A DNA stretch of 35,843 bases, from the NCBI GenBank assembly GCA_030431775.1, contig JAUIHW010000041.1, positions 1 to 35,843 on the forward strand, given 5' to 3'. Below are positions 1 through 8,442 of this stretch, piece after piece (the stretch's first letter is position 1; each line of letters begins with the position of its first letter). The notes beneath the pieces are model-generated. The model saw nothing but the letters and a program-made list of their open reading frames with translations, was not told where the DNA came from and searched no databases. The position numbers and the translations under genes were made by a program. This DNA comes from Gammaproteobacteria bacterium (GTDB taxonomy: Bacteria; Pseudomonadota; Gammaproteobacteria; Pseudomonadales; JAUIET01).

Positions 1-756
1 AACCTGACCAGCCAGGTGCGCCGCAAGGAAGTCGACGACCCGGACGCGCTGCTGGCAGCACTGCAGACAGAGCTGCGGGGTTTGCTTGCTTCGCATGAGG
101 CGCCATTGGCCGTCGATGCCGCCAAAGTTCCTTTTGTTATTCTGGTGGTTGGCGTGAATGGAGTGGGGAAAACCACAACTATTGGAAAACTGGCCAAACG
201 TTTTCAAAGCGAAGGCCATTCGGTTATGTTGGCCGCTGGCGATACTTTCCGGGCGGCCGCAGTTGAACAGCTGCAAGTCTGGGGCGAGCGAAACTCAGTT
301 CCGGTCGTTGCTCAGGGCACAGGCTCAGACAGTGCATCGGTGCTGTTTGATGCGCTGCAGGCAGCCAAGGCGCGTGATGTTGACGTACTAATCGCCGATA
401 CGGCCGGACGCCTGCACAACAAAAGCCAGTTGATGGATGAGCTTCGGAAAATAGTGCGTGTGCTGGGCAAGCTGGACGCTTCGGCCCCGCATGAAGTGCT
501 GTTAGTGCTTGACGCCGGGACCGGCCAGAATGCGTTGAGCCAGGCTCGCCAGTTCCGGGAAGACATTGGCGTTACCGGCCTGGCACTGACCAAACTGGAT
601 GGCACTGCTAAAGGCGGCATAATATTCGCGATCGCCAAGCAGTTGGACATCCCAATCCGTTTCATTGGCGTGGGTGAACAGGTTGATGATCTGCGGGTAT
701 TCAATGCTGATGACTTTGTGGCCGCACTATTTGCTGGTCATTCCCTGGAAGACTGA
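1..756 (+). CDS. ftsY: Signal recognition particle receptor FtsY, 3' part
   Basis: The reading frame is open from the first base, so the start and the acidic N-terminal A domain lie outside the window. The visible ~251 residues cover the NG GTPase domain. Visible motifs are the P-loop GVNGVGKTTT (from nt 151), DTFRAAA, the G3 box DTAGR (nt 397-411) and TKLDGTAKGG, which are diagnostic of SRP-type GTPases; the order and the C-terminal sequence fit FtsY rather than Ffh, which would carry a methionine-rich M domain. FtsY docks ribosome-SRP complexes at the inner membrane for co-translational insertion. The ftsE start follows the stop by 2 nt, the classic ftsY-ftsE-ftsX operon. Confidence 0.97.
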   Translation, partial: NLTSQVRRKEVDDPDALLAALQTELRGLLASHEAPLAVDAAKVPFVILVVGVNGVGKTTTIGKLAKRFQSEGHSVMLAAGDTFRAAAVEQLQVWGERNSVPVVAQGTGSDSASVLFDALQAAKARDVDVLIADTAGRLHNKSQLMDELRKIVRVLGKLDASAPHEVLLVLDAGTGQNALSQARQFREDIGVTGLALTKLDGTAKGGIIFAIAKQLDIPIRFIGVGEQVDDLRVFNADDFVAALFAGHSLED

Positions 757-758
757 CA

Positions 759-1445
759 GTGATTGTTTTCGATGCAGTCAGCAAGCGCTACCCGAACGGT
801 CACCAGGCACTGCAGAGTATCAGTGCTGAGATCGGCCGAGGTGAACTGGTTTTCCTAACCGGGCATTCCGGTGCTGGAAAAAGCACGCTTTTGAAACTGA
901 TCATGCTGATTGAGAGGGCCAGCGAAGGGGAAATTCTGGTTGGTGGTCAAAAGCTCAGCGAGTTTTCCAACCACCGTATTCCCTATTTGCGCCGCCAGAT
1001 TGGCTTTGTTTTTCAGAATCACCAATTGCTGTTTGATCGCAGCGTGTTTGATAACGTCGCCCTGCCATTAAAAATAGCCGGTTTTGAAAGTCGGGACATT
1101 CAGCGTCGGGTTCGAGCGGCATTGGCCAAGGTTGGTCTGGAAAATTACGATAAACAACGGCCGGAAAACCTGTCCGGGGGTGAGCAGCAAAGGGTTGGCA
1201 TTGCCCGTGCGGTGGTCAATCGCCCTAAAATTCTGCTGGCCGATGAGCCCACCGGCAACCTGGACCCGGCATTGTCGGCGGATGTCATGGATATATTCGA
1301 GCAGTTTAGCCAGGTGGGTGTCACGACATTGATTGCCTCCCACGACCTGGCCTTGATAGCGCGCTTACAGCACCGGATTCTGACCTTGCGCAGTGGCCAG
1401 CTTTTGCACGATGTCAACAGTCGCGACGGAACCGGCCATGAATAA
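759..1445 (+). CDS. ftsE: Cell division ATP-binding protein FtsE
   Basis: This 228-residue ABC ATPase starts at a GTG 2 nt after the ftsY stop. It has Walker A GHSGAGKST, a Q-loop (FVFQNHQLL), signature LSGGEQQR, Walker B LLADEPTGN and the H-loop SHD, and matches the usual FtsE length. FtsE pairs with FtsX in the inner membrane; in the family the complex links divisome assembly to periplasmic peptidoglycan hydrolase activation through EnvC-type partners. Its end overlaps the start of ftsX by 8 nt (ATGAATAA), implying translational coupling. Confidence 0.97.
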   Translation: MIVFDAVSKRYPNGHQALQSISAEIGRGELVFLTGHSGAGKSTLLKLIMLIERASEGEILVGGQKLSEFSNHRIPYLRRQIGFVFQNHQLLFDRSVFDNVALPLKIAGFESRDIQRRVRAALAKVGLENYDKQRPENLSGGEQQRVGIARAVVNRPKILLADEPTGNLDPALSADVMDIFEQFSQVGVTTLIASHDLALIARLQHRILTLRSGQLLHDVNSRDGTGHE

Positions 1446-2409
1446 CGAAACCAGTAGGCGCGGCGCCAGCCAGGCGGAAGCGGGCTTTGCCGCGCAGCTG
1501 AAATCCTACTACGCGCATCACTGGGTGACGTTCAAGGAGAGCTGGCGGCGACTCTGGAGTGCCCCGGTCAGTACCCTGTTAACCTGGTTGTTGGTGGGTA
1601 TAGCGCTGTCACTTCCAAGTGCGCTTTACCTGGTATTGCAGAACGCAGAACTGGTGCGCAGCGGTTGGCAGGGCAGCGCGCAACTGTCGGTGTACCTGGA
1701 CGGACAGCTCAGTGAGCAGAATAGCCAAACACTACTGACAGAATTGCAGGCAGATCCACTGGTGCAGGCTGCTCGCTATGTGTCCAAGCAGCAGGCCATG
1801 GAGGATTTTGAGGCGCTGTCGGGAATTCAGGGCGTTATTGAGGGCTTTGCCGAGAACCCCCTGCCCGCATCCATACTGCTGACCTTGTCTGGAGAGGCCT
1901 TACCCAGCCGCAGTCAACAGCTGGCAGAGCGAATAGGCAGTATGCCTGGAGTCAGTGATGTACAGGTAGACTTGCAATGGCTGGAACGCCTGTACCAGAT
2001 TTTGCTGCTCGGGGAGCGGGTTGCCTGGGTATTGGCACTATTGCTGGCCATTGCGATTGTGCTGGTGGTCGGGAACACCATTCGCTTGAGCATTGAAAAT
2101 CGCCGCGAGGAAATTTTGATCGTCAAACTGGTGGGCGCAACAGCTGCCTATGTACAGCGCCCGTTCATTTATTTCGGGCTGCTGTTTGGTCTTGGTGGTG
2201 GCTTGAGTTGCCTGCTGATTTTGTTGGCTGGCTACTGGTGGATAGGTACGCCAATGCGGGCGCTCAGCGAGGCTTATGGAAGCCACTTTGTGCTGCAGGG
2301 CCCAAGCCCACTGGATGCCTTTCTGCTGCTGGCATTCAGCACCGCTTTGGGGGTTCTCGGAGCCTGGACAGCGGTTGTTCGGCATTTGCGCGATATAGAG
2401 CCCAAATAA
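1438..2409 (+). CDS. ftsX: Cell division protein FtsX
   Basis: Membrane subunit of the FtsEX complex, 323 residues from the ATG at 1438. That ATG sits in ATGAATAA overlapping the ftsE stop; an in-frame upstream ATG at 1393 would bury 45 nt more in ftsE and adds no family-like sequence. The order is a cytoplasmic N-terminus, a first membrane segment (around STLLTWLLVGIALSLP), a large periplasmic loop (the PLD region, with QLSVYLDGQLSEQ), then three closely spaced C-terminal membrane segments, as in FtsX/MacB-like permeases. It is the last gene before a 107-nt gap carrying the rpoH control region. Confidence 0.96.
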   Translation: MNNETSRRGASQAEAGFAAQLKSYYAHHWVTFKESWRRLWSAPVSTLLTWLLVGIALSLPSALYLVLQNAELVRSGWQGSAQLSVYLDGQLSEQNSQTLLTELQADPLVQAARYVSKQQAMEDFEALSGIQGVIEGFAENPLPASILLTLSGEALPSRSQQLAERIGSMPGVSDVQVDLQWLERLYQILLLGERVAWVLALLLAIAIVLVVGNTIRLSIENRREEILIVKLVGATAAYVQRPFIYFGLLFGLGGGLSCLLILLAGYWWIGTPMRALSEAYGSHFVLQGPSPLDAFLLLAFSTALGVLGAWTAVVRHLRDIEPK

Positions 2410-2450
2410 GCGCTTTTTGCTCGGTTTTTTATCCCATTTCAACAATTTAG

Positions 2451-2477
2451 GGAACTTTTCATGGATTAGCACTCTAA
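2451..2477 (+). promoter_or_regulatory. Sigma-E-like promoter upstream of rpoH
   Basis: A -35-like GGAACTT (2451-2457) is followed after 15 nt by a -10-like TCTAA (2473-2477). This resembles the extracytoplasmic sigma-E consensus and the sigma-E promoters of E. coli rpoH and rpoE as I remember them; their spacer is one base longer. The predicted transcript would start near 2484, giving a leader of about 33 nt to the ATG at 2517. The match is by eye. Confidence 0.5.
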
Positions 2478-2492
2478 CTTTATGAGTGCTAG
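2466..2492. promoter_or_regulatory. CIRCE-like inverted repeat (HrcA operator) before rpoH
   Basis: The sequence reads TTAGCACTC-N9-GAGTGCTAG. The canonical CIRCE element bound by the heat-shock repressor HrcA is TTAGCACTC-N9-GAGTGCTAA, so 17 of 18 arm positions and the exact 9-nt spacer agree; only the last base differs. The left arm overlaps the -10 of the sigma-E-like promoter and the right arm covers the expected transcription start, an ideal position for repression. The element ends 24 nt before the rpoH ATG. HrcA is not encoded in this window. Confidence 0.8.
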
Positions 2493-2516
2493 AATAGTGG
2501 CATGAAGGGGGAATCA

Positions 2517-3377
2517 ATGGAATTCACACACAATCAGCTGCAAGCAGCTCCAATGCTGGTGCCGGGTGCTAACCCGGGCAATTATATTCAGTCCGTGAGC
2601 TCAATCCCGGTGTTGACGCGGGAGCGGGAACAGGAGCTTGCTGAGGCTTATTTTTACCACGAAGACCTCGAAGCGGCGCGGGAGCTGGTTATCTCCCATC
2701 TCCGGTTTGTCGTGCACATAGCCAAAAGCTACAACGGCTATGGCCTGCCCCAGGCTGACCTGATTCAAGAGGGTAATGTCGGCTTGATGAAGGCGGTAAA
2801 GCGCTTTAATCCTGAAAAAGGGGTGCGCTTGGTGTCGTTTGCCGTGCACTGGATCAAGGCAGAAATACATGAGTATGTCATCCGCAACTGGCGGATCGTC
2901 AAAGTGGCCACCACCAAGGCTCAGCGCAAGCTGTTTTTTAATTTGCGCAGCAGCAAAGAACGCCTTGCGTGGCTCACCCATGACGAGGCGAAGGCGGTTG
3001 CCGCCGATCTTGGCGTGGACCTCAAAGACGTGCAGCAAATGGAAGGTCGGCTGACGGCCAGCGACCTGACCTTTGATGCACCAGCCAACGAGGATGAAGA
3101 GCATGCCTTTGCGCCGGTACATTTTCTGCAGGACAGCAGCGCTGACCCGGCTGAAAAAGTGGAAGCTGAGGACTGGGAAAGCGCTACGCAGCAGCAGCTC
3201 TATCAGGCACTGGATGCGCTGGATGAACGCAGTCGGGAAATTCTCCGACAGCGCTGGCTGGGTGAAGGAAAGGCAACCTTGCATGAGCTGGCCGATTTGT
3301 ACGGAGTTTCCGCTGAGCGAATTCGTCAGTTGGAAAAGAATGCGATGAAAAAACTGAAGGCCGCGATCGCGGCCTGA
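2517..3377 (+). CDS. rpoH: RNA polymerase heat-shock sigma factor RpoH (sigma-32)
   Basis: This 286-residue group 3 sigma factor has a region 2 core ([44 protein letters not shown]), the RpoH-specific box QRKLFFNLR that separates sigma-32 from RpoD and RpoS, and a region 4 helix-turn-helix ending near [14 protein letters not shown]. The ATG at 2517 is chosen because AAGGGGG lies 6 nt upstream of it; an in-frame ATG at 2502 has no such site and would place the ribosome-binding site inside the gene. RpoH directs transcription of chaperones and proteases on heat or misfolding stress. Upstream lie a CIRCE-like operator and a sigma-E-like promoter, suggesting joint HrcA and envelope-stress input. 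Confidence 0.97.
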   Translation: MEFTHNQLQAAPMLVPGANPGNYIQSVSSIPVLTREREQELAEAYFYHEDLEAARELVISHLRFVVHIAKSYNGYGLPQADLIQEGNVGLMKAVKRFNPEKGVRLVSFAVHWIKAEIHEYVIRNWRIVKVATTKAQRKLFFNLRSSKERLAWLTHDEAKAVAADLGVDLKDVQQMEGRLTASDLTFDAPANEDEEHAFAPVHFLQDSSADPAEKVEAEDWESATQQQLYQALDALDERSREILRQRWLGEGKATLHELADLYGVSAERIRQLEKNAMKKLKAAIAA

Positions 3378-3383
3378 TCAACG

Positions 3384-3761
3384 ATGGCGAAGCTTGCGCT
3401 GCTGGCCGGCAGTGTGGCCGGAATGTTGGCTGTCGTGCTGGGTGCGTTCGGCGCACATGCCTTGAAGGCGCGCCTTGAGCCCGCGCAGCTTGATGCCTAC
3501 CAGACAGCTGTCAATTATCAGATGTATCATGCTCTGGCTCTGCTGCTAACCGGCCTATTGCTGTTGCACTTTAGGGAAGTTGCATTATTGCATTGGGCCA
3601 GTCTCCTGTTTATTGCCGGAATCGTACTGTTCTCTGGCTCACTGTATCTGTTGACCTTGACCGACATGCGCTGGCCTGGGCCGATAACGCCGCTCGGTGG
3701 CTTGAGTTTTATTGCCGCGTGGCTGTGCCTGGCCGTTGCTGGTGTTCGTTCCATTGGCTGA
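3384..3761 (+). CDS. DUF423 family small membrane protein (YgdD-like)
   Basis: A 125-residue hydrophobic protein beginning MAKLALLAGSVAGMLAVVLGAFGAHALKARL, where the GAFGAHALK motif is typical of DUF423. About four membrane helices can be seen, with MYHALALLLTGLLLLHF and a C-terminal GPITPLGGLSFIAAWLCLAVAG segment. Function is unknown for the family. The start lies 6 nt after the rpoH stop, so it is probably co-transcribed with rpoH. There is no clear ribosome-binding site, and a 16-bp palindrome at the end of rpoH sits just before it. Confidence 0.88.
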   Translation: MAKLALLAGSVAGMLAVVLGAFGAHALKARLEPAQLDAYQTAVNYQMYHALALLLTGLLLLHFREVALLHWASLLFIAGIVLFSGSLYLLTLTDMRWPGPITPLGGLSFIAAWLCLAVAGVRSIG

Positions 3762-4473
3762 GCAACGCGGCGGACCTGATAGCAAATCGCAGCGACGTCG
3801 CGCCGTGCGCAGTTTTGTGCTGCGCACAGGCCGTATGACCGATTCGCAAAGCAAGGCATTGGAACAACACTGGCCGCTTTATGGGCTGGAGCAAAATGCC
3901 GGCCTATTGGACCTCTCAGCCACCTTTCCCCGGCCAGCACCGCTAACGGTTGAAATAGGCTTTGGCATGGGCGACTCTTTGCTGACAATGGCGGACCAGG
4001 ATCGGCAACGGAATTTTATAGGAATTGAAGTGCATACTCCTGGCGTAGGTCGTCTGCTGGCCGGTGTGCATCGGCTTGGGCTGGATAATCTTCGGGTGTA
4101 CCGCAGCGATGCTATCGACGTATTGAAAAACTGTTTTCAGCCCGACAGCATTGACTGTGTGCAGATATTTTTTCCTGATCCCTGGCCCAAAAAACGCCAT
4201 CATAAGCGGCGCTTGATTCAACCAGCATTTCTGGAACTCATCGAGCCCTTGTTAAAACACCAGGCCAGCCTGCATATCGCAACTGACTGGCAAGCTTACG
4301 CAGAACATTGTCTGGAGCTGCTAAGCACTCGGCCTGGTTGGGCGAACAGCTCGCCGACGGATACCTGGGTGCCGCGCCCACAGGCGAGACCACTGACCAA
4401 ATTTGAGCAGCGTGGGCAGAAACTTGGCCATGGTGTGTGGGATATACTGTTCGTTCGAAATAAAAACCCTTAA
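3754..4473 (+). CDS. trmB: tRNA (guanine-N7-)-methyltransferase
   Basis: TrmB makes m7G46 in tRNA using SAM. The conserved N-terminal segment RRRAVRSFVLRTGRMT is present, followed by the SAM site VEIGFGMGDSLL, the IGIEVHTPGVGRLL strand and the hallmark FFPDPWPKKRHHKRRL; the C-terminal TKFEQRGQKLGHGVWDI closes the fold. The start is uncertain. I chose the TTG at 3754, overlapping the end of the DUF423 gene, because it gives 239 residues, the usual length; GTG at 3742 or ATG at 3712 would add 4 or 14 residues. No good ribosome-binding site is seen. The stop shares the palindrome TTAA with the convergent hemW stop. Confidence 0.94.
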   Translation: MAEQRGGPDSKSQRRRAVRSFVLRTGRMTDSQSKALEQHWPLYGLEQNAGLLDLSATFPRPAPLTVEIGFGMGDSLLTMADQDRQRNFIGIEVHTPGVGRLLAGVHRLGLDNLRVYRSDAIDVLKNCFQPDSIDCVQIFFPDPWPKKRHHKRRLIQPAFLELIEPLLKHQASLHIATDWQAYAEHCLELLSTRPGWANSSPTDTWVPRPQARPLTKFEQRGQKLGHGVWDILFVRNKNP

Positions 4474-5615
4474 GGTAGGAATTCGGCGACCACATCGTTG
4501 AGGTATAAGCGGCCCAGCTCGCTGGCTCGGACCATTGAGGAGTCTTGTTCAAGCAGGCCGCGTCGCTGCAGCCGCCTTACCCGCTCAACGATCGTTTGTG
4601 CGCCAACACCGGTTCGTTCCTCGAACAGCTCATATGAGAATCCCTTATTCAGACGCAGGGCGTTGAGCATGAATTCGAAAACCAGGTCGTTATGTTCCAG
4701 GGTGTTGTTGGCAACTCGTCGCAACGGTTCCCGCATATAGCTCGCTGGCTGACGCTGTTTGGCGTAGCGTTCCACGTGCAGTTTGCCGTTAGCAAAACGT
4801 GTGCGCTTGCCGTGTGCGCCCGCGCCTAGGGCAGCGTAGTCACCAAATTTCCAGTAGTTTTCATTGTGTCGACATTGCTGTTGTACGCTGCTTGCGAAGG
4901 CCGACACCTCATATTGATGCAGACCGCCAGAGAGCAGCGCGTGCAAACCGGCCGCCTGAATATCCGCCAGTTCATTGTCGTCCGGCAGTGTGGGTGGAGC
5001 GCTGTAGAAACGGGTATTGGGCTCAATGGTTAATTGATACCAGCTCAAATGAGGCGGGTGATAGCTCAGTGCCCGTTCCAAATCGTGCATAGCTTCGCTT
5101 TCCTGTTGCCCCGGCAAACCGTGCATCAAGTCGATATTCCAACGGGAGAAACCCGCTGCCTTAATGGCCTCTATCGCGGCGTCGGCATCGGCGGCACAGT
5201 GCACACGACCAAGCTTCACAAGCGCATCATCGTCAAAGCTTTGTACCCCCAGTGAAATCCGGTTGACGCCAGCATTGCGATAAGCTGCAAACCGCGCCGC
5301 GTCGCTGCTGCCGGGATTGGCTTCCAGAGTAATCTCAATGTCATCAGCAAACTGGAATTGCTGGGCCAGCCGGTCCAGCAGCCTGGCGATAACCTCGCCA
5401 CTGAACAGGCTGGGTGTGCCGCCGCCAATAAATATGGACCGCAAAACCCGTTCCGGAAAGTGTTCGGCTTCTGCTGCGGCGTCCTCTAACAGCGCGTGCA
5501 GGTAGTCGTTTTCGGGAATTGCCGCTGACAACGAATGCGAATTGAAATCACAGTATGGGCATTTTCGAGTGCACCAAGGTATGTGAACGTACAGCCCGAG
5601 AGGAGGCTGTCTCAC
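4470..5615 (-). CDS. hemW: Heme chaperone HemW (radical SAM, HemN-like)
   Basis: A 381-residue radical SAM protein with C15-x3-C19-x2-C22 (CTRKCPYC) for the 4Fe-4S cluster, the GGGTPS motif, and RHNENYW, the HNxxYW motif that marks HemW-type heme-binding proteins rather than the true oxygen-independent coproporphyrinogen oxidase HemN. The GTG at 5615 is preferred: it overlaps the rdgB stop as GTGA and has GGAAGAGGG just upstream, while the longer frame beginning at 5711 runs back into rdgB with non-family sequence. It is the last gene of the eight-gene minus-strand run. The stop overlaps that of trmB. Confidence 0.94.
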   Translation of the reverse strand: MRQPPLGLYVHIPWCTRKCPYCDFNSHSLSAAIPENDYLHALLEDAAAEAEHFPERVLRSIFIGGGTPSLFSGEVIARLLDRLAQQFQFADDIEITLEANPGSSDAARFAAYRNAGVNRISLGVQSFDDDALVKLGRVHCAADADAAIEAIKAAGFSRWNIDLMHGLPGQQESEAMHDLERALSYHPPHLSWYQLTIEPNTRFYSAPPTLPDDNELADIQAAGLHALLSGGLHQYEVSAFASSVQQQCRHNENYWKFGDYAALGAGAHGKRTRFANGKLHVERYAKQRQPASYMREPLRRVANNTLEHNDLVFEFMLNALRLNKGFSYELFEERTGVGAQTIVERVRRLQRRGLLEQDSSMVRASELGRLYLNDVVAEFLP

Positions 5616-6235
5616 AAGCCCTCTTCCAATGCCTGAACCAATTTTGCCAAGGCCTGGCCCCGGTGACTGATGCGATTTTTCAACGCGCGATCGAGCTGCG
5701 CGGAAGTACAAGACTGTTCCGGCAAATAAAACAGCGGGTCATAACCGAACCCCTGCGCGCCAACCGGCTGTTCGCTAATTTCTCCCCACCAACTGCCTGC
5801 GCAAATCACCGGTGTTGGATCAGCCGCATGTTGCATTAATACGAGCACACAACGAAAACATGCGCGACGGTCAGCGCCTTTGAGATCTGCCATGGATTGC
5901 AGAAGCTTGCGATTATTGTCCTCATCGGTCGACCCGCGACCTGCGTAGCGTGCGGAATAAATGCCTGGCTCGCCGTTTAGCGCCGGCACCTCCAGGCCAG
6001 AGTCATCTGCCAGAGCAGGCAGGCCGGTGTGTGTGCAGGCATTGCGAGCTTTTAATATGGCATTTTCAACAAAGCTCAAACCGTCCTCGACAGCATCTGG
6101 AACCTGCCGTTCCTGCTGCGGTTGACAGCTTACTCCAAACGGCTCGAGCAGCTGGCTGAACTCCTTAAGCTTTCCGGGGTTCGAGCTGGCGATCAGGACT
6201 TTGTTGAATGGGAGTTTGCTGCTGTGCTTATTCAT
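5612..6235 (-). CDS. rdgB: dITP/XTP pyrophosphatase (RdgB/HAM1)
   Basis: A 207-residue house-cleaning NTPase that removes dITP, dXTP and ITP from the nucleotide pool. The motifs are IASSNPGKLKEF at the N-terminus, FVENAILKARNA, ADDSGLEV (metal and substrate site) and GFGYDPLFYLPE, then SHRGQAL at the C-terminus, all standard for the Ham1 family. The ATG at 6235 is used; it overlaps the end of the DUF4426 gene by 8 nt (ATGAATAA). An upstream in-frame extension to 6322 lies wholly within the DUF4426 gene and is discounted. Confidence 0.96.
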   Translation of the reverse strand: MNKHSSKLPFNKVLIASSNPGKLKEFSQLLEPFGVSCQPQQERQVPDAVEDGLSFVENAILKARNACTHTGLPALADDSGLEVPALNGEPGIYSARYAGRGSTDEDNNRKLLQSMADLKGADRRACFRCVLVLMQHAADPTPVICAGSWWGEISEQPVGAQGFGYDPLFYLPEQSCTSAQLDRALKNRISHRGQALAKLVQALEEGL

Positions 6236-6683
6236 CAGCGTACAGTTTTTTGGAAAACTCAAACTCGAATAGTGGTTCTGCTGTGATCTGAACCTGCACG
6301 CTGAAGCGAGAAAATTCCTCATTCAATACTGCAAAATCACTTAGATAATAGATAGCGCCCTCTTCTCGGATTTCGGTAAATTCAAGTTCATAAGGACGGA
6401 TCAGGTCATGCCGCTGGGCACTTACCACAGCGGCCTGAGCTGCGGTTTCATTGAGTGGATCAGCGGGAGTTTTCCGGCGTACCGCAATGTTCAGTAATAA
6501 TCGGTTTTTCCCTCTCGTCAGGCCGTAGCTGGCTGCGGTGGCAGGCGGTATAAACGAGGTTGGCACAACGCTGTAGTGTACTTCGTAGTCCCCAAACTCA
6601 CGCATTTGCTCAGCCGTTAGACTGCCGCTTGCCAGCAATAACAGAAAGCTCGTGAATACTCTAATCGACGTGCGTGCGTTCAT
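6228..6683 (-). CDS. DUF4426 domain protein, predicted secreted
   Basis: A 151-residue protein with an N-terminal signal peptide ([24 protein letters not shown], cleavage near residue 24) followed by a single domain: FGDYEVHYSVVPTSFIPPATAASYGLTRGKNRLLLNIAVRR. This pattern matches DUF4426, known beside rdgB and metW in pseudomonads; its function is unknown. The ATG at 6683 overlaps the metW stop as ATGA, so translational coupling is likely. There is no lipobox cysteine, so a soluble periplasmic protein is expected. Confidence 0.85.
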   Translation of the reverse strand: MNARTSIRVFTSFLLLLASGSLTAEQMREFGDYEVHYSVVPTSFIPPATAASYGLTRGKNRLLLNIAVRRKTPADPLNETAAQAAVVSAQRHDLIRPYELEFTEIREEGAIYYLSDFAVLNEEFSRFSVQVQITAEPLFEFEFSKKLYADE

Positions 6684-7270
6684 TGGCTGATCCGGAAAAT
6701 CGCGTGGCTGGCAAACAGGTTTGGCCACTGACTCAGCAAGGGCCTGATGTTATTGTTGGCGCTCAGGAACTGGCGGTCAATAATCCGCACCTGCATTTGG
6801 GCGCATAAGTCTTCAAAATCCTTTACTGTGCACAGATGAATGTTTGGCGTGTTGTACCAGCTGTGGGGCATAAAGCGGGCAACCGGCATGCGGCCCCGAG
6901 TATTGAGATACCAGCGGCAACGCCAGTGAGCAAAGTTTGGAAACGTTACCACAACCTCACGGCCTATTCGCAGCATTTCCTGCATGGCTTTGTCAGGATA
7001 TTTGATCGCCTGTAGGGTCTGAGTCATCACGACTACATCAAAGCTGTTGTTCTGAAAAAGGCCAAGCCCGGTATCGATATTATGCTCCAGTACATCCACA
7101 CCCGCTGCCAGGGCTTCCGTAATACGATCAGCGTCAATCTCGATACCACAGCCTTGAACCTGCCGGGTCTTTTGCAAATGAACCAGCAGTTCACCATTGC
7201 CACAGCCAAGGTCCAACACCCGGGCACCGGGTGCAATCCATTGTTCGATGGCTGAAAGTTCGTATATCAC
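6680..7270 (-). CDS. metW: Methionine biosynthesis protein MetW
   Basis: A 196-residue class I SAM-dependent methyltransferase-like protein with SAM motif I at residues 19-26 (LDLGCGNG) and later [38 protein letters not shown], which is typical of MetW. In the family it is required with MetX for the homoserine acylation step of methionine synthesis in many proteobacteria; its methyl acceptor, if any, is unknown. It starts with GTG at 7270 inside GTGA overlapping the metX stop, so metX and metW are tightly coupled. SAM binding could make it a feedback element, which is an inference. Confidence 0.95.
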   Translation of the reverse strand: MIYELSAIEQWIAPGARVLDLGCGNGELLVHLQKTRQVQGCGIEIDADRITEALAAGVDVLEHNIDTGLGLFQNNSFDVVVMTQTLQAIKYPDKAMQEMLRIGREVVVTFPNFAHWRCRWYLNTRGRMPVARFMPHSWYNTPNIHLCTVKDFEDLCAQMQVRIIDRQFLSANNNIRPLLSQWPNLFASHAIFRISQ

Positions 7271-8433
7271 TGCGAGAGTCCTTCACAGTACGCCTGCACT
7301 CGCCGCATGTAGGCGTGTAATACGTCGAGATATCGGGGGATGGGTAACAGAAACGCATCGTGCCCCTCATGAGCCTCTATTTCAGCGTATGAAACGTTCT
7401 TACGAGCGCCCAGCAGAGCTTCAACGATTTCTCTCGAGCGTTCTGGTGCAAAGCGCCAGTCGCTGGTAAAGGAGACCACAAGAAAATCGCACAGCGCATG
7501 CGAGAATGCTGCCACCGGGTCATGATTGTATTCGCGGGCGAGGTCAAAATAGTCTAATGCCCGGCCCATCAACAAGTAGGTGTGCGCGTCGAAACCTTCA
7601 GCGAACACCGAGCCCTGATGCCGCAAATAACTCTCCACCTGGAATTCTATTTCCTCATCTTTGCCCAGTTCAAATGTTCCGGAACGCAACTCCCGGCCAA
7701 ATTTCTGCCCCATGCCGATATCCGACAGATAAGTTATATGGCCAATAATTCTTGCCAGTGATAGCCCATCGCTGGGGTGGCTGCCCTTCTTGAGATACTC
7801 GCCATTGGCAAATTTAGGGTCCGATTGAATTGCGCGCCTGGCCGCTTCATTGAAGGCAATATTCTGGGCAGTCAATTGCAGAGCGGCGGCAATGACAATA
7901 CAGAATCGAATGCGTTGCGGATACTCTAACGCCCAGCGCATCGCCTGCATTCCTCCCAGGCTGCCGCCTATCACGGCAGCCCAGCAGTCAATCTGCAAAT
8001 GATCGGCCAGCATGGCCTGCGAGTGCACCCAGTCGCGGGCGCGCAATGGTGGAAAATCGGCACCCCACTGCTCACCGGAATCCGGGTTTATGCTGCGCGG
8101 GCCAGTGCTGCCATGACAGCCGCCCAGATTGTTGCAGCTCACAATAAAAAACTTGTTGGTGTCCAGTGGTTTGCCAGGGCCAATGCAGCTATCCCACCAA
8201 CCGGGTTTGCGATCATCTTTGCTGTGATAGCCGGCAGCGTGATGGTGACCGCTGAGGGCATGGCATACCAGAATAGCATTACTGCGCTTGGCGTTCAGCT
8301 CACCATAGGTTTCATAAACCAGCTCAAAGCCTGGTAAACGGCGTCCGCAGGCCAGCTCAAACGGTTGCTCATTGTGCAGTACCTTGGGGGTGACCAGGCC
8401 TACTGAATCCGCCGGAAAGTCTGAGATAGACAT
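7267..8433 (-). CDS. metX: Homoserine O-acyltransferase MetX
   Basis: A 388-residue alpha/beta-hydrolase-fold acyltransferase that activates homoserine in methionine synthesis. The nucleophile elbow GGSLGG contains S158, and the C-terminal GHDAF gives H358; [12 protein letters not shown] and [12 protein letters not shown] are MetX signatures. Whether the donor is acetyl-CoA or succinyl-CoA cannot be settled by eye; gammaproteobacterial MetX proteins linked to MetW often use succinyl-CoA. The start lies 9 nt after the yggT stop, within the yggS-to-hemW run. Confidence 0.95.
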   Translation of the reverse strand: MSISDFPADSVGLVTPKVLHNEQPFELACGRRLPGFELVYETYGELNAKRSNAILVCHALSGHHHAAGYHSKDDRKPGWWDSCIGPGKPLDTNKFFIVSCNNLGGCHGSTGPRSINPDSGEQWGADFPPLRARDWVHSQAMLADHLQIDCWAAVIGGSLGGMQAMRWALEYPQRIRFCIVIAAALQLTAQNIAFNEAARRAIQSDPKFANGEYLKKGSHPSDGLSLARIIGHITYLSDIGMGQKFGRELRSGTFELGKDEEIEFQVESYLRHQGSVFAEGFDAHTYLLMGRALDYFDLAREYNHDPVAAFSHALCDFLVVSFTSDWRFAPERSREIVEALLGARKNVSYAEIEAHEGHDAFLLPIPRYLDVLHAYMRRVQAYCEGLSQ

Positions 8434-8442
8434 TGGTGCGAT

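Noticed and set aside
2399-2430. Terminator between ftsX and rpoH
   Set aside because: There is a T6 run, but the GAGC/GCTC pairing before it is only 4 bp with a long loop.
2601-3284. A 227-codon open frame antisense to rpoH
   Set aside because: Mirror of the coding frame of a clear rpoH gene; the translation shows no recognisable domain and no ribosome-binding site.
3359-3374. 16-bp palindrome GGCCGCGATCGCGGCC at the end of rpoH as a terminator
   Set aside because: It is part of the rpoH coding end and has no T-run after it; the next gene begins 10 nt later.
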